The notes below the pieces were generated by a model that saw only the letters and a list, made by a program, of their open reading frames with translations, made no database searches and was not told the DNA's origin. This document shows, one piece after another, positions 1-6,468 of a stretch of 7,573 nucleotides of DNA (position 1 is the stretch's first letter; each line of letters opens with the position of its first letter). The DNA lies in contig VBIS01000020.1 in assembly GCA_005880605.1 (NCBI GenBank), forward strand, positions 1-7,573. The letters run 5' to 3'. The DNA comes from Chloroflexota bacterium (GTDB lineage: Bacteria > Chloroflexota > Dormibacteria > CF-121). Position numbers and translations under genes: made by a program.

Positions 1-242
1 CCCTCGGCTGCAAGTTCACCGATTGCCGGCATGAGACCGAACCGGACTGTGCCGTGATCGCGGCGCTCGAAGGCGGCACCCTGGACTCGAGTCGCTTCGC
101 GAGCTACCGCAAGCTTCAGCGTGAGTTGCGTGCAATTGAGGTTAAAGCCGACGTGCGGTTGCAGATCGAGGAGCGACGGAAATGGAAAGTTATCCACAAG
201 ACCGTAAAACAGCACATGCAGGTCAAGCGTCGCTGGGACTAG
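1..242 (+). CDS. rsgA: Ribosome small subunit-dependent GTPase A (RsgA), C-terminal fragment
   Basis: Only the last 79 residues are in the window; the gene enters from the left edge in the frame whose first full codon is at base 3. The fragment begins LGCKFTDCRHETEPDCAV, a Cys-x4-Cys-x-His-x5-Cys cluster that matches the zinc-binding C-terminal domain of RsgA/YjeQ. It is followed by the family-typical stretch in which a Ser-Tyr-x-Lys-Leu segment (SYRKL) leads into a basic helical tail ending VKRRWD. RsgA is a circularly permuted GTPase that helps late maturation of the 30S ribosomal subunit; its GTPase and OB-fold domains must lie left of this window. The TAG stop is at 240-242, inside the 3' end of the convergent polymerase gene. 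Identification rests on the zinc cluster plus the following segment and is firm for a fragment. Confidence 0.9.
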   Translation, partial: LGCKFTDCRHETEPDCAVIAALEGGTLDSSRFASYRKLQRELRAIEVKADVRLQIEERRKWKVIHKTVKQHMQVKRRWD

Positions 243-1623
243 CCCGCTTTCGCTTCGGGCGCTCGAGCGCACCGGAACGGTCGGGCCCCTCGTAGGAAGC
301 CCAGGGGTCATAGTCGACCTCGAGCGCTTCCTGCGCCGGCCGTTCCGATTCGGGGACGTTGCGCAGGTTGACACGGATGCGCGTCCAGGAGGTGTTCCGC
401 CCGCGCATCGAATCCACCATGATGTCCGAGGGGGCCAGGTGCGACCAGACCTCGGCATGACGCGACCGCCAGCGCTGCAGCCCGGCGCGCGCCTCCGCCT
501 CCGTCGCCGCACGAGCGATCTCGATTAGGGGCGCGGTCGTTCTCCGGCGGCCCGTGGGTCCCACCGTTTTGCCGGGAGCCGGGGCCGGGACCTCACCTTT
601 CGACGCCGGCGGCCGGTCTTCGCGTTTGCGCCTCGACAGCTGGACGCGGGCCGGCTCGCCCTCCTGCTTGACGAAATGCGGCGGCCAGGGTGCGTCGCCG
701 AAACCGGCAGCCTCGTGCTGGGCAGATAGCTCGAGCAGGGCCTCGAGTGAACCGGCTGACTCGTCGATGCCCTTCGACGGATCGCCAATCTGCGCAAACC
801 GGGCGGGCATGGTCGCCAGGGTGAAGGCCTCCAGCTCGGCCGTGGGCAATTCCTCCCAGGTCAGGGGCGCGGAGACCCGGGCGTCGGGCGTCGGCCGAAC
901 CGAGTAGGCCGACGCGATCGTCCGGTCCTTGGCGTTCTGGTTGTAGTCGAGGAACACGCCGTGGCGTTCCTCCTTCCACCAGCGGCTGGTGGCGATCTCG
1001 GGCGCGCGTCGCTCCACCTCGCGCGCCACCGCCAGCGCCGCGCGGCGAACCTCGGAAAAGGTCCATCGCGGTTCGATCCGCGCATAGACGTGGATGCCGC
1101 GAGAGCCGGACGTTTTTGGCCAGCCGACCAGCCCGAAGTCCTTGAGAACCTCGCGCGACACCAGCGCTACCTCGCGAATTTGCGCCCACGCGATGCCCGG
1201 GACGGGATCCAGGTCGATCCGGAGCTCGTCCGGATGGTCGAGGTCGCCGGTGCGGACCGGATGGGGATTGAGGTCGATGCAACCGAGGTTGATGATCCAG
1301 GCCAGCTGGGCTGCATCCCGGATCACGATCTCCTCGGCGGTTCGGCCCGAAGGAAAGCTCAGCTCGACCGTTTCGATCCATTCCGGCCGCGAGGTCGGCG
1401 CCCGCTTTTGAAAGAACGCCTCGCCTTCCGCGCCGTTGACAAACCGCTTCAGCGCCATCGGCCGTCCGTAGACGCCGCGAATGGCGCCCTCGGCAACGGC
1501 CATGTAGTAGCGCACCAGGTCAAGCTTGGTATGGCCGGTGCGCGGAAAGAAGACCTTGTCGGGATTGGTGATCGTCACCTGCCGTCCGGCGGCCTCGATG
1601 ATCTCCTCCCTCGGCGCAGCCAT
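223..1623 (-). CDS. ligD: LigD-type NHEJ primase/polymerase (stand-alone PolDom) with extra C-terminal module
   Basis: A 466-residue protein of the archaeo-eukaryotic primase (PrimPol) superfamily, like the polymerase domain of bacterial LigD, which fills or extends ends during Ku-dependent non-homologous end joining. Seen directly: N-terminal ITNPDKVFFP (residues 18-27), the MALKRFVNG segment near 56-64, the metal-binding pair D137/D139 in HPDELRIDLDP, the KTSGSRGIHVY motif (170-180), and a third acidic position, D226, in FLDYNQNAKDRTIASAYS. SAPLTWEEL (251-259) is also family-typical. The polymerase fold should end around residue 310. A charged, Pro-rich linker (about 320-362) then leads to a C-terminal module (about 363-442) containing SDIMVDSMRGRNTSWTRIRVNL and VDYDPWA. 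There are no ligase (KxDG) or nuclease domains, so a ligase must be encoded elsewhere. The ATG at 1621-1623 is preceded by AAGG six bases upstream. It lies 37 bp after the PrsW-like gene. Confidence 0.92.
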   Translation of the reverse strand: MAAPREEIIEAAGRQVTITNPDKVFFPRTGHTKLDLVRYYMAVAEGAIRGVYGRPMALKRFVNGAEGEAFFQKRAPTSRPEWIETVELSFPSGRTAEEIVIRDAAQLAWIINLGCIDLNPHPVRTGDLDHPDELRIDLDPVPGIAWAQIREVALVSREVLKDFGLVGWPKTSGSRGIHVYARIEPRWTFSEVRRAALAVAREVERRAPEIATSRWWKEERHGVFLDYNQNAKDRTIASAYSVRPTPDARVSAPLTWEELPTAELEAFTLATMPARFAQIGDPSKGIDESAGSLEALLELSAQHEAAGFGDAPWPPHFVKQEGEPARVQLSRRKREDRPPASKGEVPAPAPGKTVGPTGRRRTTAPLIEIARAATEAEARAGLQRWRSRHAEVWSHLAPSDIMVDSMRGRNTSWTRIRVNLRNVPESERPAQEALEVDYDPWASYEGPDRSGALERPKRKRASPSDA

Positions 1624-1629
1624 GCGGAT

Positions 1630-1633
1630 ACCT
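1630..1633 (-). promoter_or_regulatory. Ribosome binding site of the LigD-type polymerase gene
   Basis: On the minus strand AAGG is followed by six bases and then the ATG at 1621-1623. It sits in the 37-bp gap after the PrsW-like stop codon and supports this start. There is no room for a convincing separate promoter in the gap, consistent with co-transcription. Confidence 0.5.
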
Positions 1634-1660
1634 TAGCGGCGCGGCCCGGCGACGATGCCG

Positions 1661-2509
1661 TCAGGAGGGGAAGGAGGCCGCGGTCGAACCGGGTTGACGG
1701 CGACGCGGCAAGACGCCGCCGCCGTCAGCACGGCGCCAGAGCCAGATCAGAGGAACCAGCCCGATGAGCGAAACCACGACGTAGCCGGTGATGCCGTTGA
1801 TGGAGTCGAAGGCGCCATGCAGCACCGAGACGGCGAGATAGGTGCCGATCACGCCCCCCGATAGCCGCAGGTGACCCCGGCGGGCAGCGGCGGTGAAGAT
1901 GGCGGCGCCGAGAATCGCCGACCACATCCCGTGGCCGAATGGGGAGAGCACTCCGCGGATCAACTCGGTGATGACCACCGAGGTGAGGGACAGATAGAGC
2001 TGACCGCCCTGCACGACGAACAGCGAGGCGAGCGCGTAGCCACTGCTCTCCAGCGCGGCGAAACCAAATCCGACGGTCGCCCCCAGCACCATCCCATCGC
2101 GGACATGAAACGGCCGGACGCCCAGCGCCACGACCGCGATGAAGATGCCCTTGACCGCTTCCTCGATCAACCCGACCTCGAGGCTGCCCAGGATGCCGGC
2201 ACTGACCAGCCAGTATTCGAGCAGCGAGGCGCCCAGGACGCCAAAGACGCCGGCGATGATGAAGGCCGCGAGGATTCGCCTCGGCGACAAGGCGGGACTG
2301 GGATCGTGATCGAGATACCACACGACGGCCGTGACCGGGACCAGGAAGCTGCCCAGGAGAACGATGGTTGGTAGCAGGATGACGTTGCGGGTGAGGCGGG
2401 CGACCCCAAAGGCCGCCGCCCACATGACGAGGCCGATCAGGAAGACTGCCCACCATGATGGCGCCCAACGCTCGGCTGTGGCTGCCTCGGCTCCCATCCC
2501 CTTGCTCAT
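1661..2509 (-). CDS. prsW: PrsW-family intramembrane metalloprotease
   Basis: A 282-residue, very hydrophobic protein with about eight to nine predicted membrane segments (for example residues 18-36, 42-65, 79-104, 112-131, 218-236 and 241-259). It carries the conserved motifs of the PrsW family (MEROPS M82): IEEAVK (E116, E117, K120) within a helix, FAALES (E154), a histidine in GHGMW (H193) and HGAFD (H231, D235), which together would form the metal and catalytic site inside the membrane. PrsW of Bacillus subtilis cleaves the anti-sigma factor RsiW; no anti-sigma or sigma gene is visible here, so the substrate is unknown. The tail after residue 260 is Arg/Pro/Gly-rich and probably cytoplasmic. 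The ATG at 2507-2509 has only a poor upstream purine stretch; a second in-frame ATG four codons on (2495-2497) is an alternative start. It lies 35 bp downstream of the multi-pass membrane protein gene. Confidence 0.9.
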   Translation of the reverse strand: MSKGMGAEAATAERWAPSWWAVFLIGLVMWAAAFGVARLTRNVILLPTIVLLGSFLVPVTAVVWYLDHDPSPALSPRRILAAFIIAGVFGVLGASLLEYWLVSAGILGSLEVGLIEEAVKGIFIAVVALGVRPFHVRDGMVLGATVGFGFAALESSGYALASLFVVQGGQLYLSLTSVVITELIRGVLSPFGHGMWSAILGAAIFTAAARRGHLRLSGGVIGTYLAVSVLHGAFDSINGITGYVVVSLIGLVPLIWLWRRADGGGVLPRRRQPGSTAASFPS

Positions 2510-2544
2510 CTCACGCTAGCAGGGGCAGTATCGCCGGCGAAAGT

Positions 2545-3597
2545 TCAGGCGATGTCTACGCGGGGGATCGGCGGATGCACCGACAGGTAACTGAGGAGGA
2601 CGCCGATGGCCCCGGACACGATGATCGAACCGAGCCAGAGCGTGATCGGCCAGCCAATCCCACGCGTGACCTGAAGGAAACCAAGGTAGAGGGAGGAAAC
2701 GGCGACGGGACCGATGAATGAGGCGAACCGAAGCGCAACCACCCGATCGGGCCCGGGCCGCAACCACACCATGACGAGGTCGGCCAGCAGCCCACCGACG
2801 ATCGCGATCGGGATCAGGTCGAAATGCTGCTCGAGCGAGCCCAGCAGTGCGCCGTTGAGCCCGGCAAGCAGCGTGATGCTGCCAAATGGCAGCGTGAAGC
2901 GACTGAGCAGGTAGAGAACCACGCCGGTGAGCAGCGCGGTCTGCACCATGATCCCCAGGATGCCAAGCTGCTGTAGGTACCGGATCGTATCGGGGGCTAC
3001 CGCCTTGGTCGAGGCCAAGGTATTGACCAGCGGTTGGTCGAACTGGTTGAAAAAGGTGAACATCGACAACAGGAGGCTGGCCGAAACTACGGCGGTAAAG
3101 GGGGCACGGGTGAGCTGCCGGCGCCAGGCCGCACGCAGCGGGCCGGTCACGATCAGCCCCAGGGCCAGCATCAACAGGAGGTGCGGCGGACTGATCAAAG
3201 CGGCCAGGCTGACTTCGATGCCGAAGCGGAGGTGCCAGGCCATGTCGATCACCCCTCCAATGCCAAACAAGACGCAGCCCAGCAGCGAGAGACTGTAGCC
3301 GGCCGGCAGGACCTGCGGGAGGCTGTAGCCCCGGTCTCGGTTGCGCAGTGCCGTGATGGCCAGGAAAGCGAGGATGGCGAACATCCCCGAATAGAGCACG
3401 GCATGCCAGGGCGTGAAAAAGGTCTCGAGTCCCGCCAGGTGCCGGTGTGCCCAGGAGTCGAGGTAGGCGCCTGCCATCAACCAGGTGCAAAGCGCGACGA
3501 CCGTCCATTCGAATTGTCGCGTCGGCGGGATGGGCCCCCGGTCTCGAACCAGCTCCCGTGCCTCCGCCACTTCAGTTGACCAGCGGTTTACTCGCAC
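2545..3597 (-). CDS. Multi-pass membrane protein of unknown function (about ten membrane segments)
   Basis: I do not recognise a named family. The 350-residue protein shows about ten hydrophobic segments, roughly at 30-48, 63-83, 100-118, 130-152, 166-184, 211-232, 236-255, 261-278, 285-309 and 315-339. Polar residues cluster at the ends of, or inside, the first four: D47, H51 and H53 (DSWAHRH), E58, W64-H65 (TPWH), D118-W121-H122 (DMAWH), E128 (FGIE) and P137-P138-H139 (SPPH). A later group is E256, H258 and D260. This pattern would fit a metal- or cofactor-binding integral membrane protein, but that is inference. The start is taken as GTG at 3595-3597; no ATG lies before residue 41, which is inside the first membrane segment, and no strong Shine-Dalgarno sequence is seen. 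The gene lies 48 bp after the LuxR-type regulator and 35 bp before the PrsW-like gene, suggesting co-transcription. Confidence 0.85.
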   Translation of the reverse strand: MRVNRWSTEVAEARELVRDRGPIPPTRQFEWTVVALCTWLMAGAYLDSWAHRHLAGLETFFTPWHAVLYSGMFAILAFLAITALRNRDRGYSLPQVLPAGYSLSLLGCVLFGIGGVIDMAWHLRFGIEVSLAALISPPHLLLMLALGLIVTGPLRAAWRRQLTRAPFTAVVSASLLLSMFTFFNQFDQPLVNTLASTKAVAPDTIRYLQQLGILGIMVQTALLTGVVLYLLSRFTLPFGSITLLAGLNGALLGSLEQHFDLIPIAIVGGLLADLVMVWLRPGPDRVVALRFASFIGPVAVSSLYLGFLQVTRGIGWPITLWLGSIIVSGAIGVLLSYLSVHPPIPRVDIA

Positions 3598-3645
3598 GTC
3601 CGGGTAACGCGGCCTTGGCCGGGGAAGTAACGGTCGGTGCGCTTG

Positions 3646-6390
3646 CTAGGATGCTTCCCGACGCCGCGCGAGGGCGATCAGCTCCCGCTGGGAATTGATC
3701 CCCAACTTTCGATAGATGTGCTGAAGGTGCGTCTCGATGGTGTTGAGCGTCAGGAATAGCTGGCCGGCAATCAACTGCGGCCTGACCCCCAGCTCGGCAA
3801 GATTGCTGACCCGAAGCTCGGCGGGCGTCAAGGCGTCGGGATCGGTGACGCGACGATGCTGGCGTCCATGAGCCAGCTTGAGTTCCTCTTCTGCCTTGTT
3901 GGCCAGGCCCTCGGCTCCGCATGCCTCCGCCAGCTCGAGCGCCCGTTTCAACAGAGGTCGGGCGGCACGATCCTGGCCCCACTTTCGCAGCGATACCCCG
4001 AGGCGGTGGGTGATCCGTGCCTCGAGCAGCGGCATGCCGCTTTCGCTCGCGAGGACGACCGCGTCCTCGAGCAGCCGCTGGGTCGTCGCCAGATCACCCT
4101 CGGCCTGCTTGAACGCCGCCCGCGCCCCGATTGCCACGACGCGCGGGAACCGGCAGGGCAGGTGTTCCGCAATTGATTCGAGCGAAGCGAGAACGGCTAG
4201 CGCGTCCTCGATTCGGCCGCCGTAGAGGTAGGCCGTAATCGCATCGCCTGACCAGGGGACGATGCAGGGTTCGAGGATTTTTAGTTGATTGGCCAGGGCT
4301 CGCAGGCGGTCGAAGAGGGCGCACGCGTCCGCCGTCCGTCGGGCGTGCATCGCGAGGACGGCCTCCATGTGGAGCAGCCAAACCCGGCCCGCCCAGTTCT
4401 CGTCCGGATCGGCCAGCGCGGTGGAGCGCCGAAACCACTCGCGGCACTCGTCCATCTGGCCCATTTCGTTCAGCGTGTAGCAGTGGATGATCGCCGCCCA
4501 GAAGGCGCGCTCGGGCGCCAGGTCCGCGAGCACGGTGGCCCGATCGGCGAGGCGCAAGGCCTCACCCAGCCGACCCATGCGTAGGCAGGTGTCCCCATGC
4601 ATGACGGCCACCGCCGCGATGGCGACCGGCAGTCCCATCCGCTCGGCCGCGGCCATCCCGATCTCATAGGCTCGGGTCGCATCGGCAAACCGTTCCGTCC
4701 ATTTCGCCATGTTTCCGTAGGTGCCGAGCGTGCCCCAGCTCCACGCGAAGTCCGTCGTGTCCGCCTCAGGATTGGCCAGCGCATCCTGCACGGCCGCATC
4801 GATCACGCGGATGCCCGCGTGGTCCCCGCCCACAAAGGTGCTGAAGGCCCAGGCGGTATCGGCTCGAACGCGGAGCGTCGGCGAGCACTCGAGCGCGAGC
4901 TGCCGAGCCTGCTCCAGCAAGGGCGTGGCCAGGGCCGGACCGCCGCTGGGCCAGGAGATGAACGCCTGGTCGAGGAGCGCCCCGACAGCCGCCGACTTGT
5001 GGGACGGTAGAGCGCTGACGACGGCAGACCGGAAGGCCTCGCCCGCCTCGCGGATCGAGCCGCGGATGAACAACGCGCGTCCGAGCATGCGGTGTGCCGC
5101 GCTCCGCAGCTGATCAGTGAGTTCCGGCACCTCCAGCACGCGACGGAAGGTCGCGAGGGCGCCCCGCCCGTCACCGCTGTCGAGCATGACCTCACCGAGG
5201 TCCATCAACAGATCGACCGCGGCGGACAGGTGCTCTCTAGCGCGAGCGATCGCACCCTCCCGCATTGCCAGCCGACCCGCTTGCGTGAGAACGGCCACCG
5301 CCTCCGGATCACCGATGACGCCGGCGAGGGCCGCATGTTCGGCCGCCTCGGCAGGGTCAGCGCCGGCTCGCACGAGCAGCCGCAGCGCGGTGGCATGCCA
5401 CCGGGCCCGCACCGGCGGGGGAATCTCGTCGTAAACGACCTGCCGCAGCAAGGCGTGGACGAACTGCGCCCACCCGGGCGCGGACGAGCTGAACACGCCT
5501 CCGCGCGAGAGAGCCTCGAGGACCCGATCGCCTTCCGCCGGTGACAGACCCGCCATATCCGTCGCGATCACCGGCCGGAACCGGCTCCCCAGAACGCTCG
5601 CGGCCTGCGCGTAGCGCATTTGCTCGGCCGACACTCCGATGAAGCGATCGAGCAGCAGCCGGGCCTTCGTGCTCGCGGCGTCGCCATCGGATTCCGGGAG
5701 AGCGCGCCCGCGCCGCAAGCTTGTTGCCTCCAGCTCGAGCAGGAGCGGGTTCCCGGCGGCCAGCCTGGCGGCGTCGCGGGCTGAAGCACTCGAAATCCCA
5801 CCCGCCCGATCGTTGCGCATTTCCGTCGAACTCGCGTCGCTCAGTGGCTGGAGGCGCTCGATCATCGCGTCACCGTCGTTGATCAAGGGTCCGATGGTAT
5901 CGAGCGCGTTGTGAGGCCAGGGCCGAAGCGTGCCGATCAGGGCAATGGGCAGATTGCTGATCCGGCGACAAAGGAAGGAGAGCAGCGCCAGGGAGTCGTC
6001 GTCCGCCCAATGGAGGTCATCGAGTAAGAGCAATGCCGGCGAGGGCAGCTCGTCAAGAAATTGAAGGGCGGCATACAGCCGCGCCGCGCGGGCCTGCGGG
6101 GGGGACCGCCTGGTGGTCTTTCCGTCGGCGGGACCGCGGAAGCCGAGGCCGCGAAGTGCCTGGTCGATGACACCGAACGGCAGGCTGGATTCGGCGGCAT
6201 CGCCCCGTCCGATGCTGATTCTGAACTGGTCGCGACCCACCGCGGACGCCCACTCCACCATCGTGGTTTTCCCGAGACCCGCTTCGCCGACGATGAACAG
6301 GCTGCGACCGCGACCCTTAAGGGCCTCCGACAGCAGGCGCTCGATCGCCCCCAGTGTCGCGTCGCGCTCCCAGATTTGTGCCTGGGGTAT
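3646..6390 (-). CDS. Large ATPase transcriptional regulator with C-terminal LuxR-type HTH (LAL/MalT-like)
   Basis: A STAND-type AAA ATPase fused to a LuxR DNA-binding domain. The longest frame with a conventional start (ATG at 6259-6261, 871 residues) would cut off the P-loop. Reading upstream in the same frame gives IWERDATLGAIERLL followed by the Walker A motif GEAGLGKT (6265-6288), and the frame is open to a TGA at 6397-6399. I therefore extend the gene to the ATA at 6388-6390 (914 residues); ATC at 6373-6375 is the other likely start. Numbered from ATA: Walker A 35-42, Walker B LLLLDDLHWAD about 120-130, GTLRPWP about 153-159, AAGNPLLLEL about 211-220, a long helical TPR-like region about 360-840, and the HTH (LTPAELRV... 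to HIYRKLGINSQREL) about 854-905. Such regulators sense a ligand or partner protein through the ATPase and helical-repeat regions; the inducer is unknown. It is first in the minus-strand gene run and divergent from the SMP-30-like gene. Confidence 0.92.
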   Translation of the reverse strand: MPQAQIWERDATLGAIERLLSEALKGRGRSLFIVGEAGLGKTTMVEWASAVGRDQFRISIGRGDAAESSLPFGVIDQALRGLGFRGPADGKTTRRSPPQARAARLYAALQFLDELPSPALLLLDDLHWADDDSLALLSFLCRRISNLPIALIGTLRPWPHNALDTIGPLINDGDAMIERLQPLSDASSTEMRNDRAGGISSASARDAARLAAGNPLLLELEATSLRRGRALPESDGDAASTKARLLLDRFIGVSAEQMRYAQAASVLGSRFRPVIATDMAGLSPAEGDRVLEALSRGGVFSSSAPGWAQFVHALLRQVVYDEIPPPVRARWHATALRLLVRAGADPAEAAEHAALAGVIGDPEAVAVLTQAGRLAMREGAIARAREHLSAAVDLLMDLGEVMLDSGDGRGALATFRRVLEVPELTDQLRSAAHRMLGRALFIRGSIREAGEAFRSAVVSALPSHKSAAVGALLDQAFISWPSGGPALATPLLEQARQLALECSPTLRVRADTAWAFSTFVGGDHAGIRVIDAAVQDALANPEADTTDFAWSWGTLGTYGNMAKWTERFADATRAYEIGMAAAERMGLPVAIAAVAVMHGDTCLRMGRLGEALRLADRATVLADLAPERAFWAAIIHCYTLNEMGQMDECREWFRRSTALADPDENWAGRVWLLHMEAVLAMHARRTADACALFDRLRALANQLKILEPCIVPWSGDAITAYLYGGRIEDALAVLASLESIAEHLPCRFPRVVAIGARAAFKQAEGDLATTQRLLEDAVVLASESGMPLLEARITHRLGVSLRKWGQDRAARPLLKRALELAEACGAEGLANKAEEELKLAHGRQHRRVTDPDALTPAELRVSNLAELGVRPQLIAGQLFLTLNTIETHLQHIYRKLGINSQRELIALARRREAS

Positions 6391-6413
6391 TGCCCCTCAC
6401 TCCCCGAGGCAAT
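6389..6413. repeat. Inverted repeat ATTGCC-N13-GGCAAT in the divergent control region (candidate operator)
   Basis: Two perfect 6-bp arms, ATTGCC at 6389-6394 and GGCAAT at 6408-6413, have centres 19 bp apart, close to two helical turns. The repeat touches the presumed start of the regulator gene on one side and abuts the best -10-like box of the SMP-30-like gene on the other, where a dimeric repressor or activator could act on both. An overlapping short hairpin, GGGG-TATTG-CCCC (6384-6396), shares the left arm. A 6-bp dyad can arise by chance in a GC-rich genome, so confidence is low. Confidence 0.35.
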
Positions 6414-6424
6414 CCTAATAAAAT
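6396..6424 (+). promoter_or_regulatory. Possible promoter of the SMP-30-like gene
   Basis: TAAAAT at 6419-6424 matches five of six bases of the sigma-70-type -10 consensus and lies in the only AT-rich patch of the neighbourhood (6411-6426). Seventeen bases upstream, CTCACT (6396-6401) is a weak -35 match. Transcription would start near 6431, leaving a leader of about 38 bases that includes the ribosome binding site. In the opposite direction only weaker boxes are visible (TAGGAT, 6417 to 6412, with CTGAAG, 6441 to 6436, 18 bases upstream). Confidence 0.35.
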
Positions 6425-6456
6425 TTGCGCTAAGTCTTCAGCGTGGTGTGATGGGT

Positions 6457-6463
6457 AGGAGGA
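6457..6463 (+). promoter_or_regulatory. Strong Shine-Dalgarno sequence deciding the start of the SMP-30-like gene
   Basis: AGGAGGA ends five bases before the ATG at 6469-6471. This favours that start over the in-frame ATG at 6451 and over the long in-frame open extension reaching back to 6061, which runs antisense through the regulator gene. Confidence 0.8.
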
Positions 6464-6468
6464 CCGCC

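Noticed and set aside
593..1381. Minus-strand open frame (about 262 codons) inside the polymerase gene
   Set aside because: A frame-shifted shadow with Arg/Pro/Gly-rich translation; all catalytic motifs are in the main frame.
961..1767. Long plus-strand open frame (about 268 codons) across the start of the polymerase gene
   Set aside because: It is antisense to a gene with clear PrimPol motifs, has no recognisable domain and runs across the 1624-1660 gene gap; GC-rich genes commonly leave antisense frames open.
1725..2468. Minus-strand open frame (about 247 codons) inside the PrsW-like gene
   Set aside because: Arg/Gly/His-rich translation without motifs; the PrsW motifs are all in the other frame.
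2516..3508. Minus-strand open frame of about 330 codons in another frame over the membrane protein gene
   Set aside because: Its translation is Arg/Pro/His-rich low-quality sequence, whereas the overlapping frame gives a coherent ten-segment membrane protein.
6061..6468. In-frame upstream extension of the SMP-30-like protein
   Set aside because: It runs antisense through the regulator's ATPase domain; the strong AGGAGGA and the signal peptide at 6469 fix the start there.
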